From the NCBI RefSeq assembly GCF_036182465.1, contig NZ_CP108081.1, forward strand, positions 6,448,001-6,512,000: 64,000 nt of DNA, in the 5' to 3' direction. Source of the DNA: Streptomyces sp. NBC_00258 (GTDB lineage: Bacteria; Actinomycetota; Actinomycetes; Streptomycetales; Streptomycetaceae). Shown here in pieces: positions 41,481-50,368 of the stretch (position 1 is the first letter of the stretch; every line of letters begins with the position of its first letter). The notes beneath the pieces are model-generated. The model saw nothing but the letters and a program-made list of their open reading frames with translations. It was not told the origin of the DNA and did not search any database. Both the position numbers and the translations under genes were made by a program.

Positions 41481-42608
41481 CTAGTTGTCCAGGCGCACCG
41501 GCATCAGGAGCGAGAAGGTGTCCTCGGCGTCGGGCCGGCGGATCGCCAGGGGAGCCGTGGGAGCGCCGAACTCCAGCACCAGCCGGTCGCGGGCCCCGGC
41601 GGTGAGCGCGTGCAGCAGGAACTCGCGATTGACGGCGACATGGTTCCGGTCGGCGTCGCCCTCTTCGCCCCCTCCCCCCTCCTCGCCGTCCGCGCAGACG
41701 GTCACCGTGCCGTCGGCCGCCGGCCTGAGCACGCTGAGGTCGCAGGGCGTGCCGTCCGGCCCGGGCGTCTCGCTCGTACGGACGGGCCCGGTCTTCAGCG
41801 CCTCGCGGAACGCCGGTACGTCGACGACCGCGCGGCGCCCGGCCGGCAGGCGGACGAGACGACGGTAGTCGGGGAAGTCGTGGTCGAGGCACTGCCCGGC
41901 CGCCTGCCGGTCCCCGGCCTCCAGCGTCACGCGGTCACCGTCCACGGAGAGCCGGACGGGCCCCCCGCCGTCCTCGCCGTCCTCACCGCTCAGCAGCGCC
42001 CGCATCGCGTCGGCGAGCGGGGCGGGCACAATGACCTGTTCACGGGCCCCGTCGTGCCCGGTGGCGCGGGCCTGCGCGACGGCCATCCGGTACCGGTCGG
42101 TGGCCACGACCCGAAGCGCCCCACCCTCGATGTCGAACAGGATGCCGCCGAGCATCGGCAGCTCCGGGTCGGTACCGGCGGCGAAGCGGACGGCGTCCAG
42201 CGCGGCGGCCAGTTCGGCCGCGGGGACGGTCAGCCGGACGGCGGCGGTGCGGAGCGATGTCATGGGTTTCTCCCTGCCTTCGAGTAGCGCTCGGACCGCG
42301 GAGAACTCGCTGCGGGCATCGGACAACCCCAGTTCGAGGCGGCGCAGATGCGCCTGAAGCAGCTTCCGTACGAGGTCGGTGTCCGCGCCCGACCAGCCGG
42401 CCAGCACCAGCCGGATGTCCGGCAACGGCATACCGGCCCGGCGCAGCCGCGTCAGCAGGCGGGCCTCCTCGCACTGCTCGGGGCCGTACCAGCGGTAGCT
42501 GCTCACCGGATCCACCCAGGCGGGGACCAGCACCCCGGCGCGGTCGTAGAACCGCAGAGCACTCACACCCAGCCCGCTGTCCCGGGCCATCTCCCCGATA
42601 CTGCGCAT
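41481..42608 (-). CDS. MerR regulator fused to a DNA polymerase III beta-clamp-like domain
   Basis: A 375-residue fusion. Residues 1-70 are a MerR winged helix (MRSIGEMARDSGLGVSALRFYDRAGVLVPAWVDPVSSYRWY), followed by a dimerising helix of about 40 residues. From about residue 115 the chain resembles DnaN clamp domains: LAAALDAVRFAAGTDPELPMLGGILFDIEGGALRVVATDRYRMA, then HDFPDYRRLV and the terminal LLMPVRL, equivalent to the MPMR-like clamp end. MerR output domains usually bind ligands; here a clamp-like fold takes that place. The start at 42608 gives the canonical MerR N terminus; a GTG 12 bases upstream is possible. Confidence 0.85.
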   Translation of the reverse strand: MRSIGEMARDSGLGVSALRFYDRAGVLVPAWVDPVSSYRWYGPEQCEEARLLTRLRRAGMPLPDIRLVLAGWSGADTDLVRKLLQAHLRRLELGLSDARSEFSAVRALLEGREKPMTSLRTAAVRLTVPAAELAAALDAVRFAAGTDPELPMLGGILFDIEGGALRVVATDRYRMAVAQARATGHDGAREQVIVPAPLADAMRALLSGEDGEDGGGPVRLSVDGDRVTLEAGDRQAAGQCLDHDFPDYRRLVRLPAGRRAVVDVPAFREALKTGPVRTSETPGPDGTPCDLSVLRPAADGTVTVCADGEEGGGGEEGDADRNHVAVNREFLLHALTAGARDRLVLEFGAPTAPLAIRRPDAEDTFSLLMPVRLDN

Positions 42609-42811
42609 CTCGCTCTCCACATCCGGAACTCTGGGCCCTGCACAAGGTCGAGGGTCAACCACCTCCGACGGCCGGCCCGACAGTCCCGCCCGGCCCGACG
42701 GTGCCGCTCGGCCGACAGCCCGCTCCGGGCGAAAACGCAGACCCCGCACAGAACCACCGGTTAGCCTGCGCGAACGTACGACGGGTGAGGCAGGGGCGGG
42801 AAGCAAGGCAC

Positions 42812-43909
42812 GTGGAGACAAGGGGCGTGGACACAAGAGGCGCGGCGGACCGGCAGGGTGCGGCCGACGGCGCCCGGGTCGTCGCGGACCGGCGGGGTGT
42901 GGCCGACGGGGTACGGCTCGTGGCACGGGTGCTGGTGTACGTGGTGGTCGGCGGGGTCGCGCTGGTCGTCATCGCCACCGTCGGGTCCGTACTCGGGCCG
43001 ATGGTCGCGCTCGACATCGCGACGCCGGCCATGGCCGCCTGGTGGACCGTGTTCACGGCGGTCGCGGTGCAGGGTATTCCCTTCCTTCTCCTTGGCACGG
43101 TGGTGTCGGCGGCGATCGGGGCGTTCGTGCCGGAGCGGGTCTTCAGACGCGTACTGCCGAAGAACCCGGCGCTCGCGGTGCCCGTCGCGGGGGCGGCCGG
43201 AGCCGTGCTGCCCGGGTGCGAGTGCGCGTCGGTCCCCGTGGCCGACAGCCTGATGCGGCGTGGGGTCGCGCCGGCGGCGGCGCTGGCCTTTCTCCTCTCG
43301 GCCCCCGCCATCAACCCGGTGGTGCTCGTCGCCACCTCCATCGCCTTCCCGGGGAACCCGGCCATGGTCGGCGCCCGGTTCGTCGCCTCGCTCGCCACGG
43401 CGGTGGTGATGGGGTGGCTGTGGGTGCGGTTCGGCAAGGAGGAGTGGCTGCCGGGGGTGGCCGCCCGGCGCAAGGGCGGATCCGGAGCCGGTACGGCTGC
43501 TGGCCCGGGCGGCTGGCGGGGCTTCCGGGACGGACTTCAGCACGACTTCCTGCACGCCGGAGGCTTTCTCGTACTGGGCGCGGCGGCCGCGGCGACGTTC
43601 AACATCCTGGTGCCGCGGTCCCTGCTGGACGTGTTCACCGGTTCGCCCTGGCTCTCCGTCCTGCTGCTCGCCGTCCTCGCCGTCGTGCTGTGCGTCTGTT
43701 CCGAGGCGGACGCCTTCGTGGCCGCCTCACTCACCGGGTTCTCGCCGACCGCCCGTCTCGCCTTCATGGTCGTCGGTCCGATGGTCGACCTGAAGCTCAT
43801 CGCCCTCCAGGCGGGGACTTTCGGGCGGGCGTTCGCGGTGAGGTTCTCGGCCGTCACGTGGGTGGTGGCCGTGGTGAGCAGTGGGGTGGTGGGCTGGTGG
43901 CTGCTGTGA
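42812..43909 (+). CDS. Permease of the DUF318 / UPF0718 (YraQ-like) family
   Basis: A 365-residue membrane protein with about eight helices. Family hallmarks are GAAGAVLPGCECASVPVADSLMRRGVAPAAALAFLLSAPAINPVVL and the repeated half VVLCVCSEADAFVAASL. The conserved Cys-containing loops may bind a metal or thiol. The start is uncertain: GTGs at 42785, 42812 and 42827 are all in frame; 42812 has GGGAAGCAAGG upstream. The stop overlaps the next start (GTGA), so it forms a two-gene unit with a TIGR03943 protein, a standard pairing. Confidence 0.88.
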   Translation: METRGVDTRGAADRQGAADGARVVADRRGVADGVRLVARVLVYVVVGGVALVVIATVGSVLGPMVALDIATPAMAAWWTVFTAVAVQGIPFLLLGTVVSAAIGAFVPERVFRRVLPKNPALAVPVAGAAGAVLPGCECASVPVADSLMRRGVAPAAALAFLLSAPAINPVVLVATSIAFPGNPAMVGARFVASLATAVVMGWLWVRFGKEEWLPGVAARRKGGSGAGTAAGPGGWRGFRDGLQHDFLHAGGFLVLGAAAAATFNILVPRSLLDVFTGSPWLSVLLLAVLAVVLCVCSEADAFVAASLTGFSPTARLAFMVVGPMVDLKLIALQAGTFGRAFAVRFSAVTWVVAVVSSGVVGWWLL

Positions 43910-44700
43910 CGACCCGACCGCGTACGCGTCTGAGGCCGCGTCCGCAGGGGGTGCTGCTCATCCTGTGCGGCGCCGCACTGCTGCGGATCGCCCTCTTCAG
44001 CGAGCTGTACCTGCGTTACGTGAAGGAAGGGCTGCGCCCGTACCTGGTGGTCTCGGGCGTGGCACTGGTCGTGCTGGGCCTGGTGGGCATGATCCGCCGC
44101 GACGAGGACGAGGACGAACACGAGGTCCACGACGAAGACGCCCAAGACGCCCACGCGGGGCATGGCCAAGACGCCCCCGCCGGGCACGACCACAACCACA
44201 ACCACACCCGCAACCCGCGCATCGCCTGGCTCCTCACCGCCCCCGCCCTCGCCCTCCTCCTCTTCCCGCCGCCCGCCCTCGGCTCGTACAGCGCCGGACG
44301 CGAGGAGGACAGGGTCGCCGCCCAGGGCACCGGCACCTTCCCCGAACTGCCCGCCGGGGACCCCGTCGACCTGACGCTCGGCGCGTTCGCCTCCCGGGCG
44401 GAGTGGGACACCGGGGCGTCCATGAAGGACCGCACGGTCCGCCTCACCGGCTTCGTGACCCGCGACGACGACGGCACCTGGTACATCGCCAGGCTCCTCG
44501 TCACCTGCTGCGCCGCCGACGCCCAGGCCCTGAAGGTCGAAGTCCGCGACGCGGACGCACCCGCCGCCGACGCGTGGGTGACCGCAACGGGAACCTGGCA
44601 CCCGACGGGCAAGCCGGGCTCAGACGAGGCCCGCCCGGTCCTGGACGCCACGTCCGTGAAACGGGTCCCGGCACCTTCGGATCCGTACGAGAAGCGTTGA
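43906..44700 (+). CDS. TIGR03943 (YcgQ-like) membrane protein with His-rich loop
   Basis: A 264-residue partner of the preceding permease. Two helices flank a loop (about residues 68-108) very rich in Asp, Glu and His, including AHAGHGQDAPAGHDHNHNHT, which could chelate metal ions. The extracytoplasmic domain contains the conserved RLTGFVTRDDDGTWYIARLLVTCCAADAQ. The GTG start overlaps the permease TGA. The pair's substrate is not established in the family; the His-rich loop favours a metal-related role here. Confidence 0.87.
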   Translation: MTTRPRTRLRPRPQGVLLILCGAALLRIALFSELYLRYVKEGLRPYLVVSGVALVVLGLVGMIRRDEDEDEHEVHDEDAQDAHAGHGQDAPAGHDHNHNHTRNPRIAWLLTAPALALLLFPPPALGSYSAGREEDRVAAQGTGTFPELPAGDPVDLTLGAFASRAEWDTGASMKDRTVRLTGFVTRDDDGTWYIARLLVTCCAADAQALKVEVRDADAPAADAWVTATGTWHPTGKPGSDEARPVLDATSVKRVPAPSDPYEKR

Positions 44701-44724
44701 CCGGTTGTGTGTGGGGTGCCGGCC

Positions 44725-44760
44725 GGTGGGGGCTGGTCGCGCAGTTCCCCGCGCCCCTAG
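44725..44760 (-). repeat. Interspersed GC-rich repeat (copy 7)
   Basis: GGTGGGGGCTGGTCGCGCAG followed by TTCCCCGCGCCCCT, overlapping the stop region of the convergent PAS-GAF phosphatase gene. A small AGGGGCTTCGCCCCT hairpin follows at 44761. Confidence 0.85.
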
Positions 44761-46607
44761 AGGGGCTTCGCCCCTGGGCGGGGCTTCGTCCACCCCGGTG
44801 GTAACCACCCCAGTTGGTTCGGCTCGTCCGGGGTCGGTTTGGTGCGGGCCAGGAGGATGGCTACGTCGTCCTCCGAGGCGGCGGGGTCGAGGTGGGTGAT
44901 GACGGTGTCGAGGAGGGTGGGGAGGGGGGCCGTCGGGGTGATGGGGAGGGTGGCGAGGGTGTGGAGGCCTGTTTCGATGTCGCGGTCTCGGCGTTCGACC
45001 AGGCCGTCGGTGCACAGGAGGAGGACGGAGCCCGGGGGGAGGGGGACCGTGGTGGCCGCGAAGGAGCCGAGGCCCACGCCCAGGGGTGGGGCGACGGGGA
45101 GGCTGAGGAGGGTGCGGGTGCCGTCGGGGGTGACGAGGAGCGGGGGGATGTGGCCCGCGTTGGAGAAGGTGGCGCGTTCCCGGCGGGGGTCGAGGAGGGC
45201 GAGGAGGCAGGTCGCGACCCGGTCCAACTCCAGGGTCAGCGCGGTGCGTTCGGCCTGGAGCAGGATGAAGTCGGGGCTGCTGCCCTGGATGGCCAGGGTG
45301 CGCAGGACCGAGCGGTACTCGCTCATTGCTGCCGCTGCGCGGACTCCGTGGCCCATGACGTCGCCCACCACCAGCAGCGTGCGGTCGTGGGGGAGCGCAA
45401 GCGTGTCGAACCAGTCGCCGCCCACCTCCGCCCCCGAGCCCGCCGGCAGGTAGCGGCCCAGGGTCTCCACGCCGGGGCCCGTCACCGTGGGCGCGTTCAG
45501 GAAGGCGCGCTGCATCTCCAGTGCCGTCTCGTGTTCACGCGTGTAGCGGACCGCGTGGGCGATGCCGGTGGCGGCCCGGTCGGTGAGGTCCCCCAGCAAC
45601 TCGGTGTCCGTGTCCGTCAGCCGGGGGGAGTCGCCGGAGCGGAACACCATCACCGCGCCCACCAGCTCCTCGTGGACCGCGAGCGGGAGGTAGATCCCCG
45701 AGTGCGCGCCCATCCGCAGCAGGTGCTCCTTGCGTTCGGGTGACGGCGAGAACTGGCGCATGGCCTCGTCGTCGGGGTGGCTGAGGACCAGCGGGCGCCG
45801 GTCGGCCAGGACATGGGCCATGGGGGAGCCCGCCCGGTGGACCACGAACTCGTCGAGACGGCCGAGCGGCGAGGACACCTCCGCCAGGTCCGGGGTGGTG
45901 GCCAGCGCGATGCGGCGCAGGCGCAGCGGATAGTTCTCCGACGGCACCCGGGGCGTGCCCTCCGGGTCGACCACGTCCACCGCCGCGTAGTCCGCGAAGC
46001 GCGGGACCAGCAGGTCGGCGAGCGCCTGGCAGGCCTGGCGCAGGTCGAGTGTCGCGCCGGTGGTGCGGTTCGCCTCGTCGAGCAGGGCCATCCGGTTGCC
46101 CGCCCGTACGAGGTGCTCGCGGCCGCGCAGCGCGTCGGTGACCTCCAGGACGACGGCCGCCACGCCGAGGATCTCGCCGGACGACGTCGACAGCCGGTGG
46201 TAGGCGCCCAGCCACCACCGGTTGTCCCCCGCCCCGTCGGCCGGGGTCTGCCCGCCCACCGTGACGACCTGCGGCACCCCCGTGCGCAGCACCTGTTCGA
46301 GCAGTTGCTCCGACGACTCCAGGTCCGGCAGGACGTCCGGCAGCCGGCGGCCGATGTGGTCGGCGGCCGGGACACCGTTGAGGAGGGCCAGCGCGTCGTT
46401 GATGTAGAGGTAGCGCAGGCTCCGGTCCAGGACGGCGATACCGGCCGGGCAGCCGTCGAGGATCCGCCGGGCCAGGGTCAGCTCCGCCAGCAGCCGCTCC
46501 GCGTGCTCCCCCACCCCTTCGGCACGGTCCACCGCGTTCGCGATCGCCGCCAGCTCCGCCTGGGTGAGCAGGATGCGCGGGGTGGGCTGGACCTGGTCAC
46601 CGGGCAC
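44757..46607 (-). CDS. PAS-GAF-PP2C (SpoIIE) phosphatase
   Basis: A 616-residue cytoplasmic sensor phosphatase. A PAS domain (about 35-170: LDRSLRYLYINDALALLNGVP, WWLGAYHRLSTSSGEILG) is followed by a GAF domain (about 190-370) and a PP2C SpoIIE domain with SGAEVGGDWFDTLAL, VVGDVMGHGVRAAAAMS, LLLCTDGLVERRDRD and the final SEDDVAILLAR. Asp residues of the metal site are intact, so it should be active. The GTG start lies inside the 3' end of the penicillin-binding-protein gene (11-nt overlap), making it the third gene of the ECF operon. Codon 16 from the end is TTA (44802-44804), a possible bldA dependence. Confidence 0.92.
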   Translation of the reverse strand: MPGDQVQPTPRILLTQAELAAIANAVDRAEGVGEHAERLLAELTLARRILDGCPAGIAVLDRSLRYLYINDALALLNGVPAADHIGRRLPDVLPDLESSEQLLEQVLRTGVPQVVTVGGQTPADGAGDNRWWLGAYHRLSTSSGEILGVAAVVLEVTDALRGREHLVRAGNRMALLDEANRTTGATLDLRQACQALADLLVPRFADYAAVDVVDPEGTPRVPSENYPLRLRRIALATTPDLAEVSSPLGRLDEFVVHRAGSPMAHVLADRRPLVLSHPDDEAMRQFSPSPERKEHLLRMGAHSGIYLPLAVHEELVGAVMVFRSGDSPRLTDTDTELLGDLTDRAATGIAHAVRYTREHETALEMQRAFLNAPTVTGPGVETLGRYLPAGSGAEVGGDWFDTLALPHDRTLLVVGDVMGHGVRAAAAMSEYRSVLRTLAIQGSSPDFILLQAERTALTLELDRVATCLLALLDPRRERATFSNAGHIPPLLVTPDGTRTLLSLPVAPPLGVGLGSFAATTVPLPPGSVLLLCTDGLVERRDRDIETGLHTLATLPITPTAPLPTLLDTVITHLDPAASEDDVAILLARTKPTPDEPNQLGWLPPGWTKPRPGAKPL

Positions 46608-48516
46608 CCTCCCACGGCACCACGCCCCCGTCCTGCCCACCAACGGGCGGGCCCGTCCGGGTGACGTCGGCCTTGCCCGTGCCCCTGCCGTCACCAGTGC
46701 CCTCGCCCTTGGCTCCGGCACCGGTCCCGGCTACGGTTCCGGCCTTGGCTCCCGCCTCGGCATCGGCCTCGGACTTGGCCCCCGGCCAAGCCTCCGCCGC
46801 AGGCCCCTCCGTCCCGGGCGAACCCGCCAGCCGCCACACCTCCCCCGCCTGCAGCGCCGCGTGCTCGGCGGGCGGATACTCGCCGGTCAGCCCCGCGACC
46901 CGGGCCGGCTTGCCCCCGCGCTCGGCGAACAGGGCGACGGTGAGGGCGAGCCGCGGCGAGTACACGCTCTGCCAGACAGTCCGCGCCCCGGGCCCGCTGC
47001 CCGCGCCCGCCGCATGGCTGGTCACCGGCAGGAACGCGGCCCCGACCCCCGTCGCGACCGGCTTGACCGCAGTGCCCGGAGTGCCCGGAGTGTCCGGACC
47101 GAGCGAGCCGTGCATCAGCTCGGTGACCACCGCGACCTCCTTCTCGCCCATCGCGGTACGCGTCTTCGGGCGCGCGGTGTGCACCGTACGGTCCCCACGG
47201 GTGATCTTCGTGACCGTGTACGGCGTCGCGTACGTGCCCCCGGCGGCCACGGTCGCGTACGCGGAGTTCAGGCGCATCGGCGTCGGAGCCGTTTCCTTCG
47301 GCAGGTCGGTCAGCGGCTCGCCCAGCCGGATGCCCGCGAACGTGAACGGTTCGGTGGCCGTGCCCGCCTCGACCGCCCCGTCGACGGCGTCGTTGAACGG
47401 CTGGTGCGCGTAGTCCGCGCCGCCGTACAGCACGCGGACCGCGCCGTCGCCGGGAACGGTCGCGACGACGGCGGTGTGCAGCCGCGCCCCCTTCACGCCC
47501 GCGGGCGTACGGTCGCGGACCAGCTCCGCCGTCTCGTCCTGCAGACCGAGGTCGAAGGTGGTGTGCACCTTGTAGCCGCCGCGCGCCAGCTGGTCCTCCG
47601 TGATGCCGAGCCGGTCGGCGGCCTCGGCGGACGCCGCGTCGATCAGGTACTGACGCCCGCCGTCCGTGTCGCCCGGCGGATAGAAGCGGAACGCCGGGAA
47701 GCGGGCGGCCGTCCGCTCGCGGTCGCTGATCGCGCCCGAGTCCGCCATGGCGTCCAGCACCCAGGCCCAGCGGCGCTCCAGTGTCCCGGTCACCTTCGCG
47801 TCGGCGCCGGCCCGCTCGTAGTACGAGGGGAGGTTGACGATCCCCGCCAGCGCCGCGCCCTGGGAGACCGTCAAGTCCTTTGCGCCCACGCCGAAGTAGT
47901 TCCGCGCCGCCGATTCGACACCGGCTGCCCCGCGGCCGAAGTACACCGTGTTGAGGTAGCCCTCCAGGATGTCGTCCTTGGACCGTGTGCGGTCGAGCTT
48001 CACGGCGATCAGCGCCTCGCGTGCCTTGCGGCTCAGAGACTGCTCCGGTGTCAGCAGGGCGTTCTTCACGTACTGCTGCGTGATCGTGGAGCCGCCCTGC
48101 CGCTCGCCGCCCGTCACGGTCGCGATGGCCGCCCGCAGGATCGCGGTAGGGGCGACCCCCGAGTCCGTACGGAAGGAGCGGTTCTCCGCGGCGATCACGG
48201 CGTCCTGGACGTGCCGGGGCACCTGCTTGAGGGAGATGTCCTGGCGGTCGACAGGCCCGCGCCGGCCCAGGTACTCGCCCTCGGCGTCCACGAAGACCGT
48301 GCTCTGGCTGACCGTCTCCGGGTGCGGGTCGGGGATCCCGGTCGTGCGGTACGCGACGACGAGCGCGGCGCAGGCCGTGAGGAACAGGGCGAGGAGGGTG
48401 GCCAGGGCGCGCCGCAGACGGCGGGTGCGGGTGCGGCGGAGGTAGGTCCGCAGGGTACGGAGGTAGGTCCGCAGGGTGTGGAGGCGGGGCCGCGGGGCGC
48501 GGCGGCGGGTGCTCAT
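46597..48516 (-). CDS. GT51 transglycosylase / penicillin-binding protein with inactivated transpeptidase
   Basis: A 639-residue class A PBP-like membrane protein. After a basic head and one helix (about 37-57) comes a GT51 glycosyltransferase with catalytic-type Glu111 (AAENRSF) and GGSTITQQYVKN. The C-terminal transpeptidase domain keeps the fold (NSAYATVAAGGTYATPYTV; SPRLALTVALFAERGGK), but the active-site SxxK reads Thr386-Ala-Thr-Glu389 within EAGTATEPF, and no KTG motif is found (VKPVATGVG). It should polymerise glycan but not cross-link, and may instead sense. The ATG overlaps the sigma-factor TGA; a Gly/Ala/Lys-rich tail ends the protein. Confidence 0.88.
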   Translation of the reverse strand: MSTRRRAPRPRLHTLRTYLRTLRTYLRRTRTRRLRRALATLLALFLTACAALVVAYRTTGIPDPHPETVSQSTVFVDAEGEYLGRRGPVDRQDISLKQVPRHVQDAVIAAENRSFRTDSGVAPTAILRAAIATVTGGERQGGSTITQQYVKNALLTPEQSLSRKAREALIAVKLDRTRSKDDILEGYLNTVYFGRGAAGVESAARNYFGVGAKDLTVSQGAALAGIVNLPSYYERAGADAKVTGTLERRWAWVLDAMADSGAISDRERTAARFPAFRFYPPGDTDGGRQYLIDAASAEAADRLGITEDQLARGGYKVHTTFDLGLQDETAELVRDRTPAGVKGARLHTAVVATVPGDGAVRVLYGGADYAHQPFNDAVDGAVEAGTATEPFTFAGIRLGEPLTDLPKETAPTPMRLNSAYATVAAGGTYATPYTVTKITRGDRTVHTARPKTRTAMGEKEVAVVTELMHGSLGPDTPGTPGTAVKPVATGVGAAFLPVTSHAAGAGSGPGARTVWQSVYSPRLALTVALFAERGGKPARVAGLTGEYPPAEHAALQAGEVWRLAGSPGTEGPAAEAWPGAKSEADAEAGAKAGTVAGTGAGAKGEGTGDGRGTGKADVTRTGPPVGGQDGGVVPWEGAR

Positions 48517-49595
48517 GAGGAGGTGCCCGTCTGTGCGAGGAGCTTGCCGGCGGAGTCGTAGGCCTTCACGGTGATCTCGCTCAACCGGCGCTTTTCGTCC
48601 GGGAGTTGGGTGTCGGCGTACCAGACGGACCAGCCGGGGCTGCCCGCCAGGGTGAGGATCCGGGCCGTGAACCGGCCGTCGGGGGTGGTGAGTTCGACGC
48701 GGGACGGTTCGCGGGAGCTCTGGAGGACGCCGGAGTGGAAGCGGCGTGTGCCCGGGGCCGGGTCCGACTCAAGGGTGATGGTGGGGTCCGATCCCTTGGC
48801 GGCCGGCCGGAACCGGTTCGGCCCCTTCGGCGTCGACCAGTGCTTGCCGTCCTTGGTGAGCCACAGCTCGACACCGGGCGCGGCGGAGACCCGCTCCCCG
48901 GCGGTCACGACGCGAACCGCCGTCCTGGCGACGGGAGTTGTGTTCCCACCGTCGCCGGAGCCCGTGCCACGCACGGCACCCAGGACCAGCGGCGCGAGCA
49001 GCAGGGCGCAGACGGCGGTGAGCACGGCCGTGGTGCGGCGGCGGCTCCGCCGATGCGTGCGGCCCGCCTCCTCGACGGCCGGGATGACGGCGGCCGGGAT
49101 GCCGGGGACCGGGGCGGGGCCGGGCACGGACCGGCGCCCGGTGCGCGACGGCTCGCCGTACGCCGGGTGGGCGCGCAGGGCCTTCAGCGCCCGGCGGCCG
49201 TGTGCCTTGACCGCGCCCCGCGAGGAGTTGAGCAGCGCGGCGATCTCGCGATGGCTCAGACCGTCCCAGTGGTGCAGGACGGCGACGGCCCGGCGGCGGG
49301 GCGGGAGAGCCGCCAACACCTCGGTGAGCGGGTCGGGTTGACCGGACGCGTACGGCTCCGGGGCGCGCCGGGAGCCGATGAACGGCCGTGTCCGGCTGCG
49401 CAGAAAGCCCCGTACGAGAGCCCGACGGACGTAGAACTCCGCGTCGTCGCGGGGAGTTCTCCGCCGCGCGTACACCTCCGCGAGCGCCGCTCTCGCGAGT
49501 CTCTCCGCGTCGGCGGAGTCCCCCGTGAGCAGCAGGGCCGTACGCGTCAGCCGGGGCCAGTACTCCCCGGCACGGGCGGTGAATTCGTCGTCCAT
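48513..49595 (-). CDS. ECF sigma factor fused to a transmembrane extracytoplasmic domain
   Basis: A 360-residue chimera. Residues about 1-145 are SigE-family-like sigma regions 2 and 4 (region 4: LPPRRRAVAVLHHWDGLSHREIAALLNSSRGAVKAHGRRAL). A basic linker leads to a membrane helix (about 189-208, VLTAVCALLLAPLVLGAV) and an outer domain of about 150 residues (GVELWLTKDGKHWSTP ... GWSVWYADTQLPDEKRR). Attaching the sigma factor to its own membrane sensor would tether it until released, by proteolysis for example. Region 2 is short and divergent. The stop overlaps the PBP start (ATGA). Confidence 0.85.
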   Translation of the reverse strand: MDDEFTARAGEYWPRLTRTALLLTGDSADAERLARAALAEVYARRRTPRDDAEFYVRRALVRGFLRSRTRPFIGSRRAPEPYASGQPDPLTEVLAALPPRRRAVAVLHHWDGLSHREIAALLNSSRGAVKAHGRRALKALRAHPAYGEPSRTGRRSVPGPAPVPGIPAAVIPAVEEAGRTHRRSRRRTTAVLTAVCALLLAPLVLGAVRGTGSGDGGNTTPVARTAVRVVTAGERVSAAPGVELWLTKDGKHWSTPKGPNRFRPAAKGSDPTITLESDPAPGTRRFHSGVLQSSREPSRVELTTPDGRFTARILTLAGSPGWSVWYADTQLPDEKRRLSEITVKAYDSAGKLLAQTGTSS

Positions 49596-49858
49596 GGTCA
49601 GTCGAGCGCGCTGTCCGCGCGCCACTCCCTCCGGCTCAGCCCTGCGTGGTGCTTGTGCTTCGATGTACGCGGCGTCCGTAACCTCCGTGCCTTCTGAGAC
49701 GTCTGTGACGTACGGGACCTGTACGCATCGGGGAGGCAGCCGGGTTGCACAGGAATCCGAAGACAGCGGCGAGGACAACGGCGAGGACAACTGCGATAGC
49801 TGCGACGACAACTGCGACGACAGCGGCCACGGATACGGCAGGGGGCGGGGCGGGGGGT
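49596..49858. promoter_or_regulatory. Divergent promoter region shared by two ECF operons
   Basis: 263 bp between the two divergent ECF genes. It contains a run of GACGACAAC-like triplet repeats (about 49766-49831) just before the plus-strand gene and a TGAGACGTCTGTGACGTACG stretch at 49697-49716. I could not identify -35/-10 pairs with confidence. Confidence 0.5.
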
Positions 49859-50368
49859 ATGACCGAGGAGGAGTTCGACGGGTTCTACGCCGCGGCGTTC
49901 CCCCGGTTGACCGGGCAGCTCTTCGCCTTCACCGGGGACCACGGCGAGGCGCAGGACGTCGTCCAGGAGGCGTTCGTCCGCGCCTGGGACCGGCGGCGGG
50001 AGTTCCTCGCCGAGGGGGCGCCCGAGGCGTGGGTCCGTACGGTCGCGATGCGGCTCGCGGTGAGCCGGTGGCGGCGGGCGCGTCGCTGGCTGGAACTGGT
50101 GCGCCGCAATCCGCCGCCCGAGCACACACCCGGTCCCGGGCCCGAACGGGCCGTGCTCGTGGGGGCGTTGAAGGAACTGCCGGAAGCGCAGCGCATGGCT
50201 GTCGTTCTGCACCATCTGTGCGACTTGAGTGTCGAGCAGGTAGCCTCCGAGACCGGTGCGCCCGTGGGGACGGTCAAGGCCCGGCTGTCTCGTGGCCGGG
50301 CGGCGCTGGCGCGGCGGCTCGGCGAGGCCGACGAACTGGGTGAGAGGGAGGACGACCGTGTCCGATGA
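49859..50368 (+). CDS. ECF sigma factor, SigE family
   Basis: A 169-residue sigma factor. Region 2 is FDGFYAAAFPRLTGQLFAFTGDHGEAQDVVQEAFVRAWDRRREF with AWVRTVAMRLAVSRWRR, and region 4 is LPEAQRMAVVLHHLCDLSVEQVASETGAPVGTVKARLSRGRAALARRL. It matches the short SigE-type family common in actinobacteria. The ATG at 49859 follows a G-rich ribosome site. It overlaps the next gene by 11 bp, so the two are coupled, and it diverges from a second ECF operon of parallel design. Confidence 0.93.
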   Translation: MTEEEFDGFYAAAFPRLTGQLFAFTGDHGEAQDVVQEAFVRAWDRRREFLAEGAPEAWVRTVAMRLAVSRWRRARRWLELVRRNPPPEHTPGPGPERAVLVGALKELPEAQRMAVVLHHLCDLSVEQVASETGAPVGTVKARLSRGRAALARRLGEADELGEREDDRVR

